A stretch of 52,290 nucleotides of DNA, from positions 1 through 52,290 of the IMG/VR virus record IMGVR_UViG_3300024259_000046. One strand, written 5' to 3'. The notes under the pieces are model-generated. The model saw nothing but the letters and a program-made list of their open reading frames with translations, did no database searches and was not told the origin of the DNA. Below are positions 12,154-20,540 of this stretch, piece after piece. This DNA comes from a virus. A program made the translations under genes and the position numbers. Position 1 is the first letter of the stretch. Each line of letters starts with the position of its first letter.

Positions 12154-13746
12154 ATGGTTGAATTGGAAAATTTGCTGGAGCAGTATAACTCACTGCCCCC
12201 AGCGGAAAAGGCAGAAATTGATCACATGCTTCTGGATGATGCCAATGAAGTACCTTGGCGTCCCCTGATAAACGTAAAAAATCCAGAACAGATCACCCCT
12301 CAAAAACAGGCGTATGATTCCCTCGCCGACATATTACTTTTCGGGGGTGCGGCTGGAGGGGGGAAATCAAGTCTGATGATTGGGCTGGCTTTAACGGCCC
12401 ACAAACGTTCTGTAATTTACAGGCGTGAAGTCAAACAACTGGGACCATTCGAAGATGAAATCATCAGAATCAGAAAAACCAGAGTCGGGTTCAACGGCCA
12501 ATTACATCGCTTTGATTTGGGTAAAGACCGGGGAATTCGCTTGGGTGGGATGCAATACGCGGGAGATGAGATCGCTTACATGGGAGACCCCCGTGATCTT
12601 ATTTGTTTCGATGAATTAACACAATTTTTGGAGTCACAATTTCGTTTTGTTACAACATGGAATAGAACAACCGATCCGAACCAACGCTGTCGAATTGTCT
12701 GTGCTACCAACCCTCCGACTACCGCAGAGGGGCAGTGGGTTATCGACTATTGGGCTCCGTGGCTTGATCGAGAGCATCCAAACCCAGCTAGGCCGGGTGA
12801 GTTACGTTGGTTCATCAGTGACGAAGACGGTAAAGACAAAGAAGTAGAAGGTGGGGAACCAATTTGGATGGGGAATGACTGGGTTCAGCCCCGGTCAAGA
12901 ACATTTATCCCGTCCTGTATTGACGATAATCCGTTCTTGATCAATTCTGGATACAAAGCGGCTCTTCAAGCGCTTCCAGAGCCTCTAAGATCGCAGATGC
13001 TGATGGGGGACTTCTCCGCCGGAGTCAGAGACGACCCGTGGCAGGTTATTCCTACCGCATGGATCGAGGCCGCTCAAGAACGTTGGACAGAAAGCCCGCC
13101 AAAAGGGGCGAAAATGGACACTCTCGGTACCGATCCGGCGCGAGGCGGAGAAGACGACTTCGTAATGACGCCGAGATATGGCAATTGGGTTGGTGAACAA
13201 ATAGTTTTACCGGGCTGTTCGACACCAGACGGCCCTTCCGGAGCCGCGATATGTACAACGTACGTCAGAGATGGCGCACAAATCATGCTGGACATCATCG
13301 GTGGCGCCGGTGCATCAATATTTGACCACTTAAGAGGGAATGGGATAAATGTCCATGCCATAGACGGTAGAAAGAAGTCATTCGAACGCGACGAATCGGG
13401 CTCATTAGAGTTTTTCAACGAAAGAAGTATGATGTGGTGGCGGGCGCGAGAGGCGTTGAACCCTGCGAACCCCGTCAAGCTGGCAATACCACCAAGCCGT
13501 GCCATGAAAACGGATTTAACGGCCCCCAAGTGGCAATTAACGACCCGGGGCATCCAAGTTGAAGGTAAATCGACCGAATGTAAGGACGGGTTCGGCGATT
13601 TGAAGAAAAGACTCGGCAGATCGCCGGACAAAGGTGATTCCTTCGTCTATTGTCTCCCTAAAGCGAAAAAACGGCTTGGGTTTGGCGCGCAGATGCCAAC
13701 AAGGACAAATTCGAAGTATAGACCCCAAAGGGGTATGATGAGATGA
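12154..13746 (+). CDS. terL: Terminase large subunit
   Basis: 530 aa, the normal length for a packaging ATPase-nuclease. Walker A G-G-A-A-G-G-G-K-S at about 63-71 and Walker B D-L-I-C-F-D-E-L near 147-154. The C-terminal RNase-H-like nuclease shows G-T-D-P-A-R-G-G-E-D-D near 323, A-I-D-G-R-K-K near 400 and a third acidic K-G-D-S-F near 493. It translocates DNA into the procapsid and cuts concatemers. It follows the small subunit by one small gene and overlaps the next gene by 4 bases. The Shine-Dalgarno (GAGGCGG) is rather far, about 12 bases from ATG. Confidence 0.95.
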   Translation: MVELENLLEQYNSLPPAEKAEIDHMLLDDANEVPWRPLINVKNPEQITPQKQAYDSLADILLFGGAAGGGKSSLMIGLALTAHKRSVIYRREVKQLGPFEDEIIRIRKTRVGFNGQLHRFDLGKDRGIRLGGMQYAGDEIAYMGDPRDLICFDELTQFLESQFRFVTTWNRTTDPNQRCRIVCATNPPTTAEGQWVIDYWAPWLDREHPNPARPGELRWFISDEDGKDKEVEGGEPIWMGNDWVQPRSRTFIPSCIDDNPFLINSGYKAALQALPEPLRSQMLMGDFSAGVRDDPWQVIPTAWIEAAQERWTESPPKGAKMDTLGTDPARGGEDDFVMTPRYGNWVGEQIVLPGCSTPDGPSGAAICTTYVRDGAQIMLDIIGGAGASIFDHLRGNGINVHAIDGRKKSFERDESGSLEFFNERSMMWWRAREALNPANPVKLAIPPSRAMKTDLTAPKWQLTTRGIQVEGKSTECKDGFGDLKKRLGRSPDKGDSFVYCLPKAKKRLGFGAQMPTRTNSKYRPQRGMMR

Positions 13747-14030
13747 CGGTCCGGAGAGTATTTTACGGCCACAACCAGATAAAGAAGAAAAAACCGGTTG
13801 AAGAAGAAGAAGCCCCCGTGGTTACTGCGCCGGAACCGGTGGAAGAGGAGGTTGATGACGGCAGTCTAAAGCTTACCCCGGAAGAAATCAAGAACGGTTG
13901 GACTCCGGAGTCGCTACAGGCGTATATTGACGGCCGCAACGTGGCCCAGTCGAATAACATCCTGAATAAGCCCAAAGTGCGCCCAAGAATGCAGAAAAGT
14001 AAGTATAACCCTCATAAATGGAGAAGATAA
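13743..14030 (+). CDS. Hypothetical protein after terL (95 aa)
   Basis: Starts within the terminase stop (ATGA). Lys-rich head, then an acidic proline-rich stretch (E-E-E-E-A-P-V-V and E-P-V-E-E-E), then L-T-P-E-E-I-K-N-G-W-T-P-E-S-L-Q-A-Y-I near residues 45-63. The tail is basic. No catalytic motif. The position suggests a head or packaging accessory role, but no family was recognised. Confidence 0.65.
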   Translation: MTVRRVFYGHNQIKKKKPVEEEEAPVVTAPEPVEEEVDDGSLKLTPEEIKNGWTPESLQAYIDGRNVAQSNNILNKPKVRPRMQKSKYNPHKWRR

Positions 14031-14140
14031 TGTCCAAAAAGACCAAAAAAGGCGACGATGGCAAACGAGATGGAGTTAAAAAGCCAAATACACAATCTCA
14101 AGGCGGAATTGTCAAAAGACCTCAATTAGGTTCAAAATGA
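14030..14140 (+). CDS. Small basic protein, 36 aa
   Basis: ATG overlaps the previous stop as TAATG, and its own stop overlaps the next start as ATGA, so it is locked into the operon on both sides. The product is Lys/Gly/Gln-rich and unstructured-looking (M-S-K-K-T-K-K-G-D-D-G-K). AGAAGA-type purine tract upstream. The coupling on both ends is the main support. Confidence 0.55.
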   Translation: MSKKTKKGDDGKRDGVKKPNTQSQGGIVKRPQLGSK

Positions 14141-14514
14141 AGTGCGTTGTAACATTTAGGCCTTCGCACGGGCCGGTTCGGCACCCACTGGACTGGATGC
14201 TGAAAGAAGGCTTCAAACACTGTGCCATAGCGGTCAGAACCGCGCAGGGCTGGATTGAAATCGATTATGCTATTGGGGTGCCGATTGTCAAAGTTATCGC
14301 CGGCAGAGATTTCGATATTGAGCAATGGTACAAAAATCAAGGATTCATTACATTCACAACGAAACAGGCTATAAATAAACACTTCCGTTTTAACCTGTTT
14401 CGTGGTAACATGTTTGTATCTAACTGTGTTGGGCTGGTAAAAGCTATCTTAGGCGTGAGCTATTTTTCCATTACCCCTTATCAACTTTACAAGAGACTAA
14501 AAAAATGTCATTGA
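14137..14514 (+). CDS. Putative papain-like/permuted NlpC-P60 protein
   Basis: 125 aa. His28 in F-K-H-C-A-I-A-V and Cys97 in S-N-C-V-G-L-V-K-A-I-L-G have the order (His before Cys) and surroundings of permuted NlpC/P60 (YiiX-like) cysteine peptidases. T-P-Y-Q-L-Y-K-R-L closes the protein. Such proteins often sit between terminase and portal genes in podoviruses; their substrate is unknown and some may be inactive. Overlaps the following polyproline gene by 10 bases. Confidence 0.55.
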   Translation: MKCVVTFRPSHGPVRHPLDWMLKEGFKHCAIAVRTAQGWIEIDYAIGVPIVKVIAGRDFDIEQWYKNQGFITFTTKQAINKHFRFNLFRGNMFVSNCVGLVKAILGVSYFSITPYQLYKRLKKCH

Positions 14515-14738
14515 TCCCCGGTTTTGGTTCCAGTCCCCCAGCGCCTCCGCCACCTCCTCCGCCACCTCCGCCACCGCCACAGCGGGCGGACCCTGCTATT
14601 GCGGCCGCGAAGAAGAAATTAGTAGACAGTGAAAAAAACCGTAGAGGTCGTGCGGGTTCTCAATTAACAGGAACGAATGTTAGCGGTGGCAGTGTATTAA
14701 GGGCAACGGCCGGGACTGACGAAAACACACTAGGATAA
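14505..14738 (+). CDS. Polyproline small protein 1 (77 aa)
   Basis: After M-S-L-I-P-G-F-G comes an uninterrupted tract of twelve prolines (residues 14-25), then a charged A-A-K-K-K-L region and a Gly/Ser/Thr-rich tail ending T-L-G. A paralogue follows immediately. The Pro tract would need EF-P for translation. Probably a small structural or head-completion protein given its place just before the portal gene; no known function. Confidence 0.65.
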   Translation: MSLIPGFGSSPPAPPPPPPPPPPPPQRADPAIAAAKKKLVDSEKNRRGRAGSQLTGTNVSGGSVLRATAGTDENTLG

Positions 14739-14742
14739 CAAT

Positions 14743-14985
14743 ATGAGCTTAATTCCCGGTTTTGGGTCACCACCTCCGCCACCTCCGCCACCACCTCCGC
14801 CACCTCCACCACCTCCGCCACCCGCTCCAGTTGCCCCAACAGGCAAAGTAGTGGACAAGGCAGATGCGAAGAAATCTATACTGGCTCGAAGGGCCGGTAG
14901 AGCAGGAGCACTCGTTCAAAACACCTCCGGCGGGCTTGGCGGTGTATCAAGTCAATCTGCCAGCGATGGTGGTAAATTAGGATAA
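14743..14985 (+). CDS. Polyproline small protein 2 (80 aa), paralogue
   Basis: Same opening and closing pattern as its neighbour (M-S-L-I-P-G-F-G-S start, K-L-G end) with an even longer run of eighteen prolines (residues 10-27). Middle: A-R-R-A-G-R-A-G-A-L. The coding DNA of the tract is a CCTCCGCCA-type repeat that can expand by slippage. It arose by tandem duplication with the gene at 14505. Followed at once by the head-tail connector. Confidence 0.65.
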   Translation: MSLIPGFGSPPPPPPPPPPPPPPPPPPAPVAPTGKVVDKADAKKSILARRAGRAGALVQNTSGGLGGVSSQSASDGGKLG

Positions 14986-14987
14986 TC

Positions 14988-16670
14988 ATGGAACTAGACA
15001 CAGACCAAGCAATTGTTCAGCACCACATTAAACAACAAGCCGCGGCATCCAACCGTCGTTCACAGTTTGACCAGCACTGGGAAGACTTGGGCAGAGTAAT
15101 GCTCTCTACCCGTCAAGGGTTTACATCAACAATTATTGATGGGGACTACAGACTGGAAGATGTGTATGATGGGACACCTATGCAGAATGCTAGAAGTTTA
15201 GCTAATACTGTGGGGGCAATGATCCGACCAGAAGGTGAAGACCTCGTCAGATTGAAAGCCGAGGATGATAGCATAAATGACCAAGGTGACGCGAACGACT
15301 GGTTAGGCCGTGCCAGCATGATTCTAAATCAATCGATGCGTGAACCGAGAGCCAGATTCAGACAGGCCACCGGTGAAGTCGACCTTGATCTTGTGGTAAT
15401 GGGAACTGGGATTTTATTTGCCGGCTTGGCACAGTCACAGGACCATTTGATATACCAAAGTGTGCATCTGAAAGACGGCTTCCCAATGTTTAACGACGAA
15501 GGTAACCCGCACGGATTGTACAGAACCAAGAAGGTTTTTATCTGGCAGGCAGAACTGATGTTTGGCAGAGAAAATCTTTCAACCGAAGTTCAAGAGAAAA
15601 TACAGGCGAACCAACATGGTGACATTAAGATCGATCTCTTATATTGGGTGGGGAAGAGAAAAGGCGCACAAGAAGATGATCCAATCTTTGCTACCAACTT
15701 ACCATACGAAGAAATTTGGATGGAAGTTCAAACGAAGCACATCATCGCAGAAGGCGGCTTCCACGAATTCCCTTTCATTATCCCACGGTGGGACACTACA
15801 GCAGGAGAGGAGTACGGTCGATCTCCGGGTATGATCGCTCTACCTGATGCTAACACACTTCAAGCAATGGGCGAAACCATCTTGGTTGCTGGTCAGCGAT
15901 TAGCTGATCCTCCAATCATGGCTCCACATGATGGTATGTTCCAAGAAGTTATGACGTTCCCCGGGGGTATCACTTATTACGATCCGGCTTCGGCCGCCGC
16001 TGTTGGTGGTAACCCATTCTTCCCAATGGTGTCTGGAAACAACTTACCCGTTACTCGGGATATGCAAACAGATATAAGGAATCAAGTCTCTGCGGCTTTC
16101 TTTAGAAATATACTGAACTTGCCTCAAGATGGTCCCCAAATGACTGCGACAGAAATCATCCAACGAAAGGATGAGTTTATTCGCGAGGTTGGTCCGGTAT
16201 TTGGTAGATTCCAAACAGACTATAACGAACCACTGGTTAACCGTTCGTTCCGTATTCTGTTCCGTGAAAACGCCTTCGGTGAACCACCGGAGTCATTGGC
16301 TGGACAAAATATCAAGTTCGTATTTGACCTACCGGTTAACAAGATCAAGAAACAAGTTCAAGCGGCCGCGGCAACGCAGTTTGCTTTGGAAATGCTTCAA
16401 CTGTCTCAAGCCTATCCACAGGCGAAACACATTGTTAACGTGGACGCGCTGGCCCGTCACAACGCTGATGCCGCCGCACTGCCACATGACATTGTGAATT
16501 CGAAAGAGGAAGTGGCTCAGAAGGTCCAAGCTGAACAACAAGCTCTGGCCGAACAACAAAAAATGGCTATGATGGAGCAGGGCGCCAACACAGCAAGCAA
16601 GGGCGCTAAAGCCATGAAGGACGCGGGGCTTGTACAAGACCCGAATAAACCTGTAGAAGGAGAAGCTTAA
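14988..16670 (+). CDS. Head-tail connector (portal) protein
   Basis: 560 aa, matching the T7-type head-tail connector family in length and sequence pattern: W-E-D-L-G-R near residue 30, T-P-M-Q-N-A-R-S-L-A-N near 65, M-G-T-G-I-L-F near 138, and the conserved Y-G-R-S-P-G-M-I-A-L-P-D near 276. The dodecamer forms the DNA channel at the head vertex and docks terminase and tail. The C-terminal 120 residues are a Gln/Ala-rich helix. Places the phage with short-tailed (podovirus) morphology. Confidence 0.93.
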   Translation: MELDTDQAIVQHHIKQQAAASNRRSQFDQHWEDLGRVMLSTRQGFTSTIIDGDYRLEDVYDGTPMQNARSLANTVGAMIRPEGEDLVRLKAEDDSINDQGDANDWLGRASMILNQSMREPRARFRQATGEVDLDLVVMGTGILFAGLAQSQDHLIYQSVHLKDGFPMFNDEGNPHGLYRTKKVFIWQAELMFGRENLSTEVQEKIQANQHGDIKIDLLYWVGKRKGAQEDDPIFATNLPYEEIWMEVQTKHIIAEGGFHEFPFIIPRWDTTAGEEYGRSPGMIALPDANTLQAMGETILVAGQRLADPPIMAPHDGMFQEVMTFPGGITYYDPASAAAVGGNPFFPMVSGNNLPVTRDMQTDIRNQVSAAFFRNILNLPQDGPQMTATEIIQRKDEFIREVGPVFGRFQTDYNEPLVNRSFRILFRENAFGEPPESLAGQNIKFVFDLPVNKIKKQVQAAAATQFALEMLQLSQAYPQAKHIVNVDALARHNADAAALPHDIVNSKEEVAQKVQAEQQALAEQQKMAMMEQGANTASKGAKAMKDAGLVQDPNKPVEGEA

Positions 16671-17020
16671 TGGTAGCACCTATCATAGCTGGGGCCCTTA
16701 GATTGGGGGCTAGATTATTGTCTGGAAAAGTGGGGAAAGACCGCGCCAAAGCCTTAGCTAAGAAGCGTGTTGAGAACCGAAGAAAGAAAAGCGACAAGCG
16801 AGTGGCTAAGAAGAAAAAAGAGTCGAATAAAAAGCGCGACGAGGTAAGGGCAGAAATGAAAAAGAGGCAGGAAAAGAAACAAAAAGAAAAAGCAAAATCT
16901 TTACGTTCTAGAGAAGAGGTCGCGTTAGATTTTGCTGTTAAAGCCGGGGCTACCGGAGCCGCCTTAATAGGAGGAGCCGCCGCTATCGACAGAAGTAAGA
17001 ACAAGAAGAAGGAAAAATAA
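16670..17020 (+). CDS. Lys-rich coiled-coil protein, hypothetical
   Basis: 116 aa. Short hydrophobic ends (I-I-A-G-A-L-R-L-G-A and A-T-G-A-A-L-I-G-G-A) flank a long, strongly basic helix of K/R/E residues. Starts on the last base of the portal stop (TAATG). Could be a head-associated DNA-contacting protein; unknown. Confidence 0.6.
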   Translation: MVAPIIAGALRLGARLLSGKVGKDRAKALAKKRVENRRKKSDKRVAKKKKESNKKRDEVRAEMKKRQEKKQKEKAKSLRSREEVALDFAVKAGATGAALIGGAAAIDRSKNKKKEK

Positions 17021-17203
17021 ATGGGGACCAAAGAAACGGCGAAAGAAAGAGCTAAAAGAATAAAGAAAGAAAAAGAAGCTCTTGAACAACTCCGCTTGAA
17101 AAAGTGGTTTGACGACGACAGGCCTAAGCCTAAAATGAAGCTTAAAAAAACTGAAGTTACACACCATGGGAGACAAGGCGCTCAAGTGGCCTCAAGGAGA
17201 TAA
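17021..17203 (+). CDS. Small charged protein, 60 aa
   Basis: ATG directly follows the previous stop. N-terminal charged helix (A-K-E-R-A-K-R-I-K-K-E-K-E-A) then a basic proline-containing tail ending V-A-S-R-R. Ends with TAATG coupling to the next gene. Not recognised. Confidence 0.55.
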   Translation: MGTKETAKERAKRIKKEKEALEQLRLKKWFDDDRPKPKMKLKKTEVTHHGRQGAQVASRR

Positions 17204-17538
17204 TGGTAGTCAAGGCGAAAAAGAAAGTAGTTAGAAAGAAGAAACCCGTGATCGATGATCTGGACATGTTGGCCCGGGTTTCCCAATACGAAAATGACTT
17301 GGACAGGCACAATGACTTTAAGACCGTGTTTGAAACCGAGCAAGGCAAGAAGGTATTACGTGAAATTTTAGGTATGGGGTACATCCTCAATGACAACATT
17401 AAAATCAATAAGTACGGCGTGGACACGAGTGCTACGCTTATTTCAACAGGGGAGCGCAAGCTTGCTTTGGCTATCCACAGGATTACCACGGTAGAGCCTT
17501 TGACTTCCCCACCACGAAAACAAATAACGAGGCGATAA
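17203..17538 (+). CDS. Bbp19-like phage protein
   Basis: 111 aa. The central part F-K-T-V-F-E-T-E-Q-G-K-K-V-L-R-E-I-L and the later G-E-R-K-L-A-L-A-I match the pattern of the small Bbp19-type phage proteins found between portal and scaffold genes in T7-like layouts. Function there is unknown. A basic N-terminal K-A-K-K-K-V-V-R-K-K-K tail precedes it. Confidence 0.6.
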   Translation: MVVKAKKKVVRKKKPVIDDLDMLARVSQYENDLDRHNDFKTVFETEQGKKVLREILGMGYILNDNIKINKYGVDTSATLISTGERKLALAIHRITTVEPLTSPPRKQITRR

Positions 17539-17541
17539 ATT

Positions 17542-18441
17542 ATGACAGAGGCGACTGAAACAGCAGATGCACCGGCACCCACAGCGACAGAAGACGTCCT
17601 AGAAACCCCAACAGCAGAAGATGGTGTTGGAGAGGAGACATCCCAAGATGCCACTCTCACATGGCGGGACGGGATTCAAGACGACGGTTTGAAGAAACAC
17701 GCGGAGAGGTTTACATCGTTGGATGCCCTCGTACAGGGTAACGCGGATTTAAGGAAACAAGTTTCTAAATCGATTTCAAAACCGGGTGATGATGCTACAA
17801 CAGAACAAATTGACGCTTTCAGAGAAGCTGTGGGGGTTCCTAAAGAATCTTCTGAGTATGAGTTTTTCTTCGAAGAAGGTAAAGAACTCAGCGACCGAGA
17901 ACAAAAGTCTCAAGACCACTGGGCTGAATTGTTTCATAAGAACAACGTGCCTAAAGACACGGCTGATGAACTCGTCAAAGAATTCCGAACAGAGTTAGAA
18001 GCTGTCATGACCGAGCGCGTCAAGGAGGACGGCAAGGTTGTTGAGCAATCGAAAGAAGAATTAAAAGAGGCTTGGGGGGATGACTATGATAAGAATATCA
18101 TCTTCGCCGCCAAGGCCAGTGAGAAGCTCTTCGGGGAGGATTACGAAGAAGCTCGATATATAGAGGACAAGCACGGCAATTTTGTTCTCGACAACCCCAT
18201 TATGAACAAGCTTATGGCCAAATTGGGCCGGCAAATGGGTGAAGGCGCTCTTATGGGTGTGGTAACCGGCGAAGAACGTGATACGATCATGGGCAAAGCT
18301 GACACATACCGTGAGAAAGCACAAGAAGCATACAACAAAGGCGACACCAAAACCGCTAACAAGTTCTCTGAACTGGAACGACAGGCTTTAGAAGCACTTG
18401 ATAGCGGCGCCATAGTTGGAACTCACGGGAGACAGGCTTGA
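17542..18441 (+). CDS. Scaffolding / capsid assembly protein (putative)
   Basis: 299 aa, highly acidic and helical, directly before the major capsid gene, as expected of a scaffold. Residues about 40-80 contain T-W-R-D-G-I-Q-D-D-G and a S-L-D-A-L-V-Q-G-N-A-D-L helix, a layout common to podovirus capsid assembly proteins. The C-terminal part has T-Y-R-E-K-A-Q-E-A-Y and S-E-L-E-R-Q-A-L-E-A-L. Would guide procapsid assembly and be removed before packaging. Confidence 0.75.
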   Translation: MTEATETADAPAPTATEDVLETPTAEDGVGEETSQDATLTWRDGIQDDGLKKHAERFTSLDALVQGNADLRKQVSKSISKPGDDATTEQIDAFREAVGVPKESSEYEFFFEEGKELSDREQKSQDHWAELFHKNNVPKDTADELVKEFRTELEAVMTERVKEDGKVVEQSKEELKEAWGDDYDKNIIFAAKASEKLFGEDYEEARYIEDKHGNFVLDNPIMNKLMAKLGRQMGEGALMGVVTGEERDTIMGKADTYREKAQEAYNKGDTKTANKFSELERQALEALDSGAIVGTHGRQA

Positions 18442-18713
18442 GCCACGAGAAAAGCGCTACATTTGGGTTTGAAGAAGGCCACGTTGTTGTCAACACGGCT
18501 GGGTTCCGATCAGACAAAGCGGCTATAAACGCCACTATGTCCAAGAAAAACCGGAAACGCGTTAAACCCAAGTTTCACAAAACGGAGAAGGAAGCTACCA
18601 AAGCTTCTAAGAAGCGTTCGCGGAAAACTACGGCTAAAAAGCTCCGCAATTCTCAAGGACGGTTTGGAGCTAGGCTTTTACCGCTACCTCACGACCATGA
18701 TAAACATAAATAA
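18438..18713 (+). CDS. Small basic protein before capsid gene (91 aa)
   Basis: Starts with TTG overlapping the scaffold stop (TTGA), with GGGAGACAGG just upstream; an internal ATG at 18537 is the alternative. The C-terminal half is rich in Lys/Arg/Ser/Thr (K-K-R-S-R-K-T-T-A-K-K-L-R) and ends in a His-Asp segment. Possibly DNA-binding or a head component; no family recognised. Confidence 0.5.
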   Translation: MSHEKSATFGFEEGHVVVNTAGFRSDKAAINATMSKKNRKRVKPKFHKTEKEATKASKKRSRKTTAKKLRNSQGRFGARLLPLPHDHDKHK

Positions 18714-18716
18714 TAG

Positions 18717-18745
18717 TTGACATTTAGGGCATAATCTTGTATTAT
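18717..18745 (+). promoter_or_regulatory. Strong promoter for the major capsid gene
   Basis: TTGACA, 17-base spacer, TATTAT: near-consensus sigma70. A perfect dyad AGGGCATAAT/ATTATGCCCT (18726-18750, 5-base centre) covers the spacer and the -10, so a regulator bound there would control it. About 145 bases of leader follow before the capsid start, holding a GTAATA/TATTAC hairpin near 18854-18876 and a copy of a 22-bp motif at 18813-18834. Confidence 0.7.
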
Positions 18746-18893
18746 GCCCTAATAAAGCAGTACCCTACATTACCGACGCCCCGTTTAACCAAATGATGGC
18801 CTCCTCACGGACTTCCCTGAATTGCGGTTAGCATAACGGCTTCCCGAAGTAACGTAATAGTTTACATCTTATTACTCTCACTTGGAGGCTTAA

Positions 18894-19790
18894 ATGTCTA
18901 CCACAATTAACAATGCGTTTATTACGCAGTATGAACGCGATGTTCATGACGTCTTCCAACGTAATGGTTCGGTTCTAAAACCAACTGTTCGTTTTAAGTC
19001 TGACGTTGTTGGTTCTGTGGCCACGTTCCAAAAAATCGGAAAAGGTCTAGCCACAACTAAAGCGCGTCACGGGACTATCACTCCCATGAACCAAACACAT
19101 ACAGCGGTTTCTACTACGCTGGCTGATTTCTATGCCGGTGACTGGGTAGATAAACTGGACGAAGCTAAAATCAACATCGACGAGCGTAAAGCTATCGCGC
19201 GCGGTGGTGCTAAAGCTCTCGGACGGAAAGTTGACGACCAGCTTCTAACGACACTGGACACAACTTCTCAATCAACTGTTACTCTGACAGTTACAACTTC
19301 TGCACAAGTTCGTAATGGACTGCTGGACATGATCGAAGCAATGATCGTGAACGACGCCTACGAACCCGGAAACATGTATGGTGTTATGTCTCCCCACCTA
19401 TGGGCGGCCGCATCTACAATCAAAGAGTTCGCTAGCGCGGATTACGTTTCTGGAAACGGTCTACCTTTCATGGAAGGTGCTCCGGTCGGAATGTTCAAGC
19501 GTTGGGGTCAAGTTCTATGGACAGTACACTCAGGTGTGCCAAACGTAGGAACGGCAACTTCGAAAGTGTTCTTGTGGAATAAAGACGCGGTTGGATACGC
19601 GGCTGGTAAAACACCTGCGAACCTTGCTGGTGCCGGAAAAGAGACATCTGTCGGTGCTGATATTACATGGCATGGTGACAGAGCGGCTCACTTTATTAAC
19701 CACGCCATGTCAGGTAACTCTGTCATGATCGATGACGCCGGTGTTATTGAGGGTAACCTTAATGATGGGGCCACTCTTCCAACAGCGTAA
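18894..19790 (+). CDS. Major capsid protein
   Basis: 298 aa. N-terminus M-S-T-T-I-N-N-A-F-I-T-Q-Y-E-R-D-V-H, then W-V-D-K-L-D-E-A-K near 83, a helical K-A-I-A-R-G-G-A-K-A-L-G-R-K-V-D-D-Q region typical of HK97-fold backbone helices, and Y-G-V-M-S-P-H-L-W near 160. Position after the scaffold, the dedicated strong promoter and a TTGGAGG ribosome site all fit a highly expressed shell protein. No protease domain is seen. Confidence 0.88.
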   Translation: MSTTINNAFITQYERDVHDVFQRNGSVLKPTVRFKSDVVGSVATFQKIGKGLATTKARHGTITPMNQTHTAVSTTLADFYAGDWVDKLDEAKINIDERKAIARGGAKALGRKVDDQLLTTLDTTSQSTVTLTVTTSAQVRNGLLDMIEAMIVNDAYEPGNMYGVMSPHLWAAASTIKEFASADYVSGNGLPFMEGAPVGMFKRWGQVLWTVHSGVPNVGTATSKVFLWNKDAVGYAAGKTPANLAGAGKETSVGADITWHGDRAAHFINHAMSGNSVMIDDAGVIEGNLNDGATLPTA

Positions 19791-19808
19791 CGTAGGAGGA
19801 ATTGAATT

Positions 19809-20480
19809 ATGGCTTATACAGCGGCGGATTTATACTACCAAGGGGATACATATCCCGGTAGAGCAAGTTACACTTATACATCAGACACGGATACCCAAGC
19901 CACAGTTCTTGCGGCTGGGTATTTTAACAACTCTGACAACGATCTAAACTTGACTGTCGATGACCAAATTCAGGTTATTGGCGATCAAGGTAATTACATG
20001 ATGAGCGTTGTTAGTATTTCATCCGGCTCTGTCACTACCAAGCTTGTAACCGGTGATGATGGGTCCATCGGATGTGGTGCTACTCTCACAGTAAGTAAAG
20101 CCATCCACGATGGCCGTACTATTTACTTGGACACAGCGGCGGGATCGGTTCTTACGCTTCCTGCGGCTACCGGTAGTGGTATGAAACTTAAAGTGGTTGT
20201 GAGTGTTGGTGTAACAAGTAACACCCACAATATCAAGGTTACTGGCGACGACACGTTTGCTGGTCACATTCTCCAAACTGACGTCGATACCTCTGATGCG
20301 CTTGTCTCTTACCCGGCAATTGCGGCGGATACTTTCGACGACATTTCCATGAACGGAACCACTACTGGTGGTCTAATCGGGGACTGGTTTGAATTGGAAG
20401 ATGTTATCACTGATACTTGGGTTGTTAAAGGTCTTACCAACGCAAACGGCACTGTAGCAACGCCGTGGGTAACTACCTAA
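19809..20480 (+). CDS. Head decoration / fibre-like protein
   Basis: 223 aa, Thr/Ser/Gly/Asp-rich beta protein. The first ~60 residues (Y-F-N-N-S-D-N-D-L-N-L-T-V-D-D-Q-I-Q-V-I) match the smaller gene at 20541, showing a shared N-terminal module. The rest has repeated T-T-G/G-D-D turns like jelly-roll decoration or fibre proteins. AGGAGGAATT upstream of ATG. A perfect UUCG terminator ends the transcript just after it. Likely sits on the capsid surface. Confidence 0.6.
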   Translation: MAYTAADLYYQGDTYPGRASYTYTSDTDTQATVLAAGYFNNSDNDLNLTVDDQIQVIGDQGNYMMSVVSISSGSVTTKLVTGDDGSIGCGATLTVSKAIHDGRTIYLDTAAGSVLTLPAATGSGMKLKVVVSVGVTSNTHNIKVTGDDTFAGHILQTDVDTSDALVSYPAIAADTFDDISMNGTTTGGLIGDWFELEDVITDTWVVKGLTNANGTVATPWVTT

Positions 20481-20493
20481 GTTTTATTTTTAT

Positions 20494-20519
20494 CGGGGAG
20501 GTTCGCCTCCCCGGTTTTT
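20494..20519 (+). terminator. Rho-independent terminator with UUCG loop
   Basis: CGGGGAGG - TTCG - CCTCCCCG followed by GTTTTT. Perfect 8-bp stem; ends the capsid/decoration transcript. Confidence 0.92.
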
Positions 20520-20540
20520 AACCTTAACAAAGGAACAACA

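Noticed and set aside
12985-13631. Long minus-strand frames opposite terL
   Set aside because: Shadow of a well-supported gene; no ribosome sites or recognisable motifs.
14545-14822. Short CCTCCGCCA repeats as a minisatellite or origin
   Set aside because: Fully explained as proline codons of two small genes in frame.
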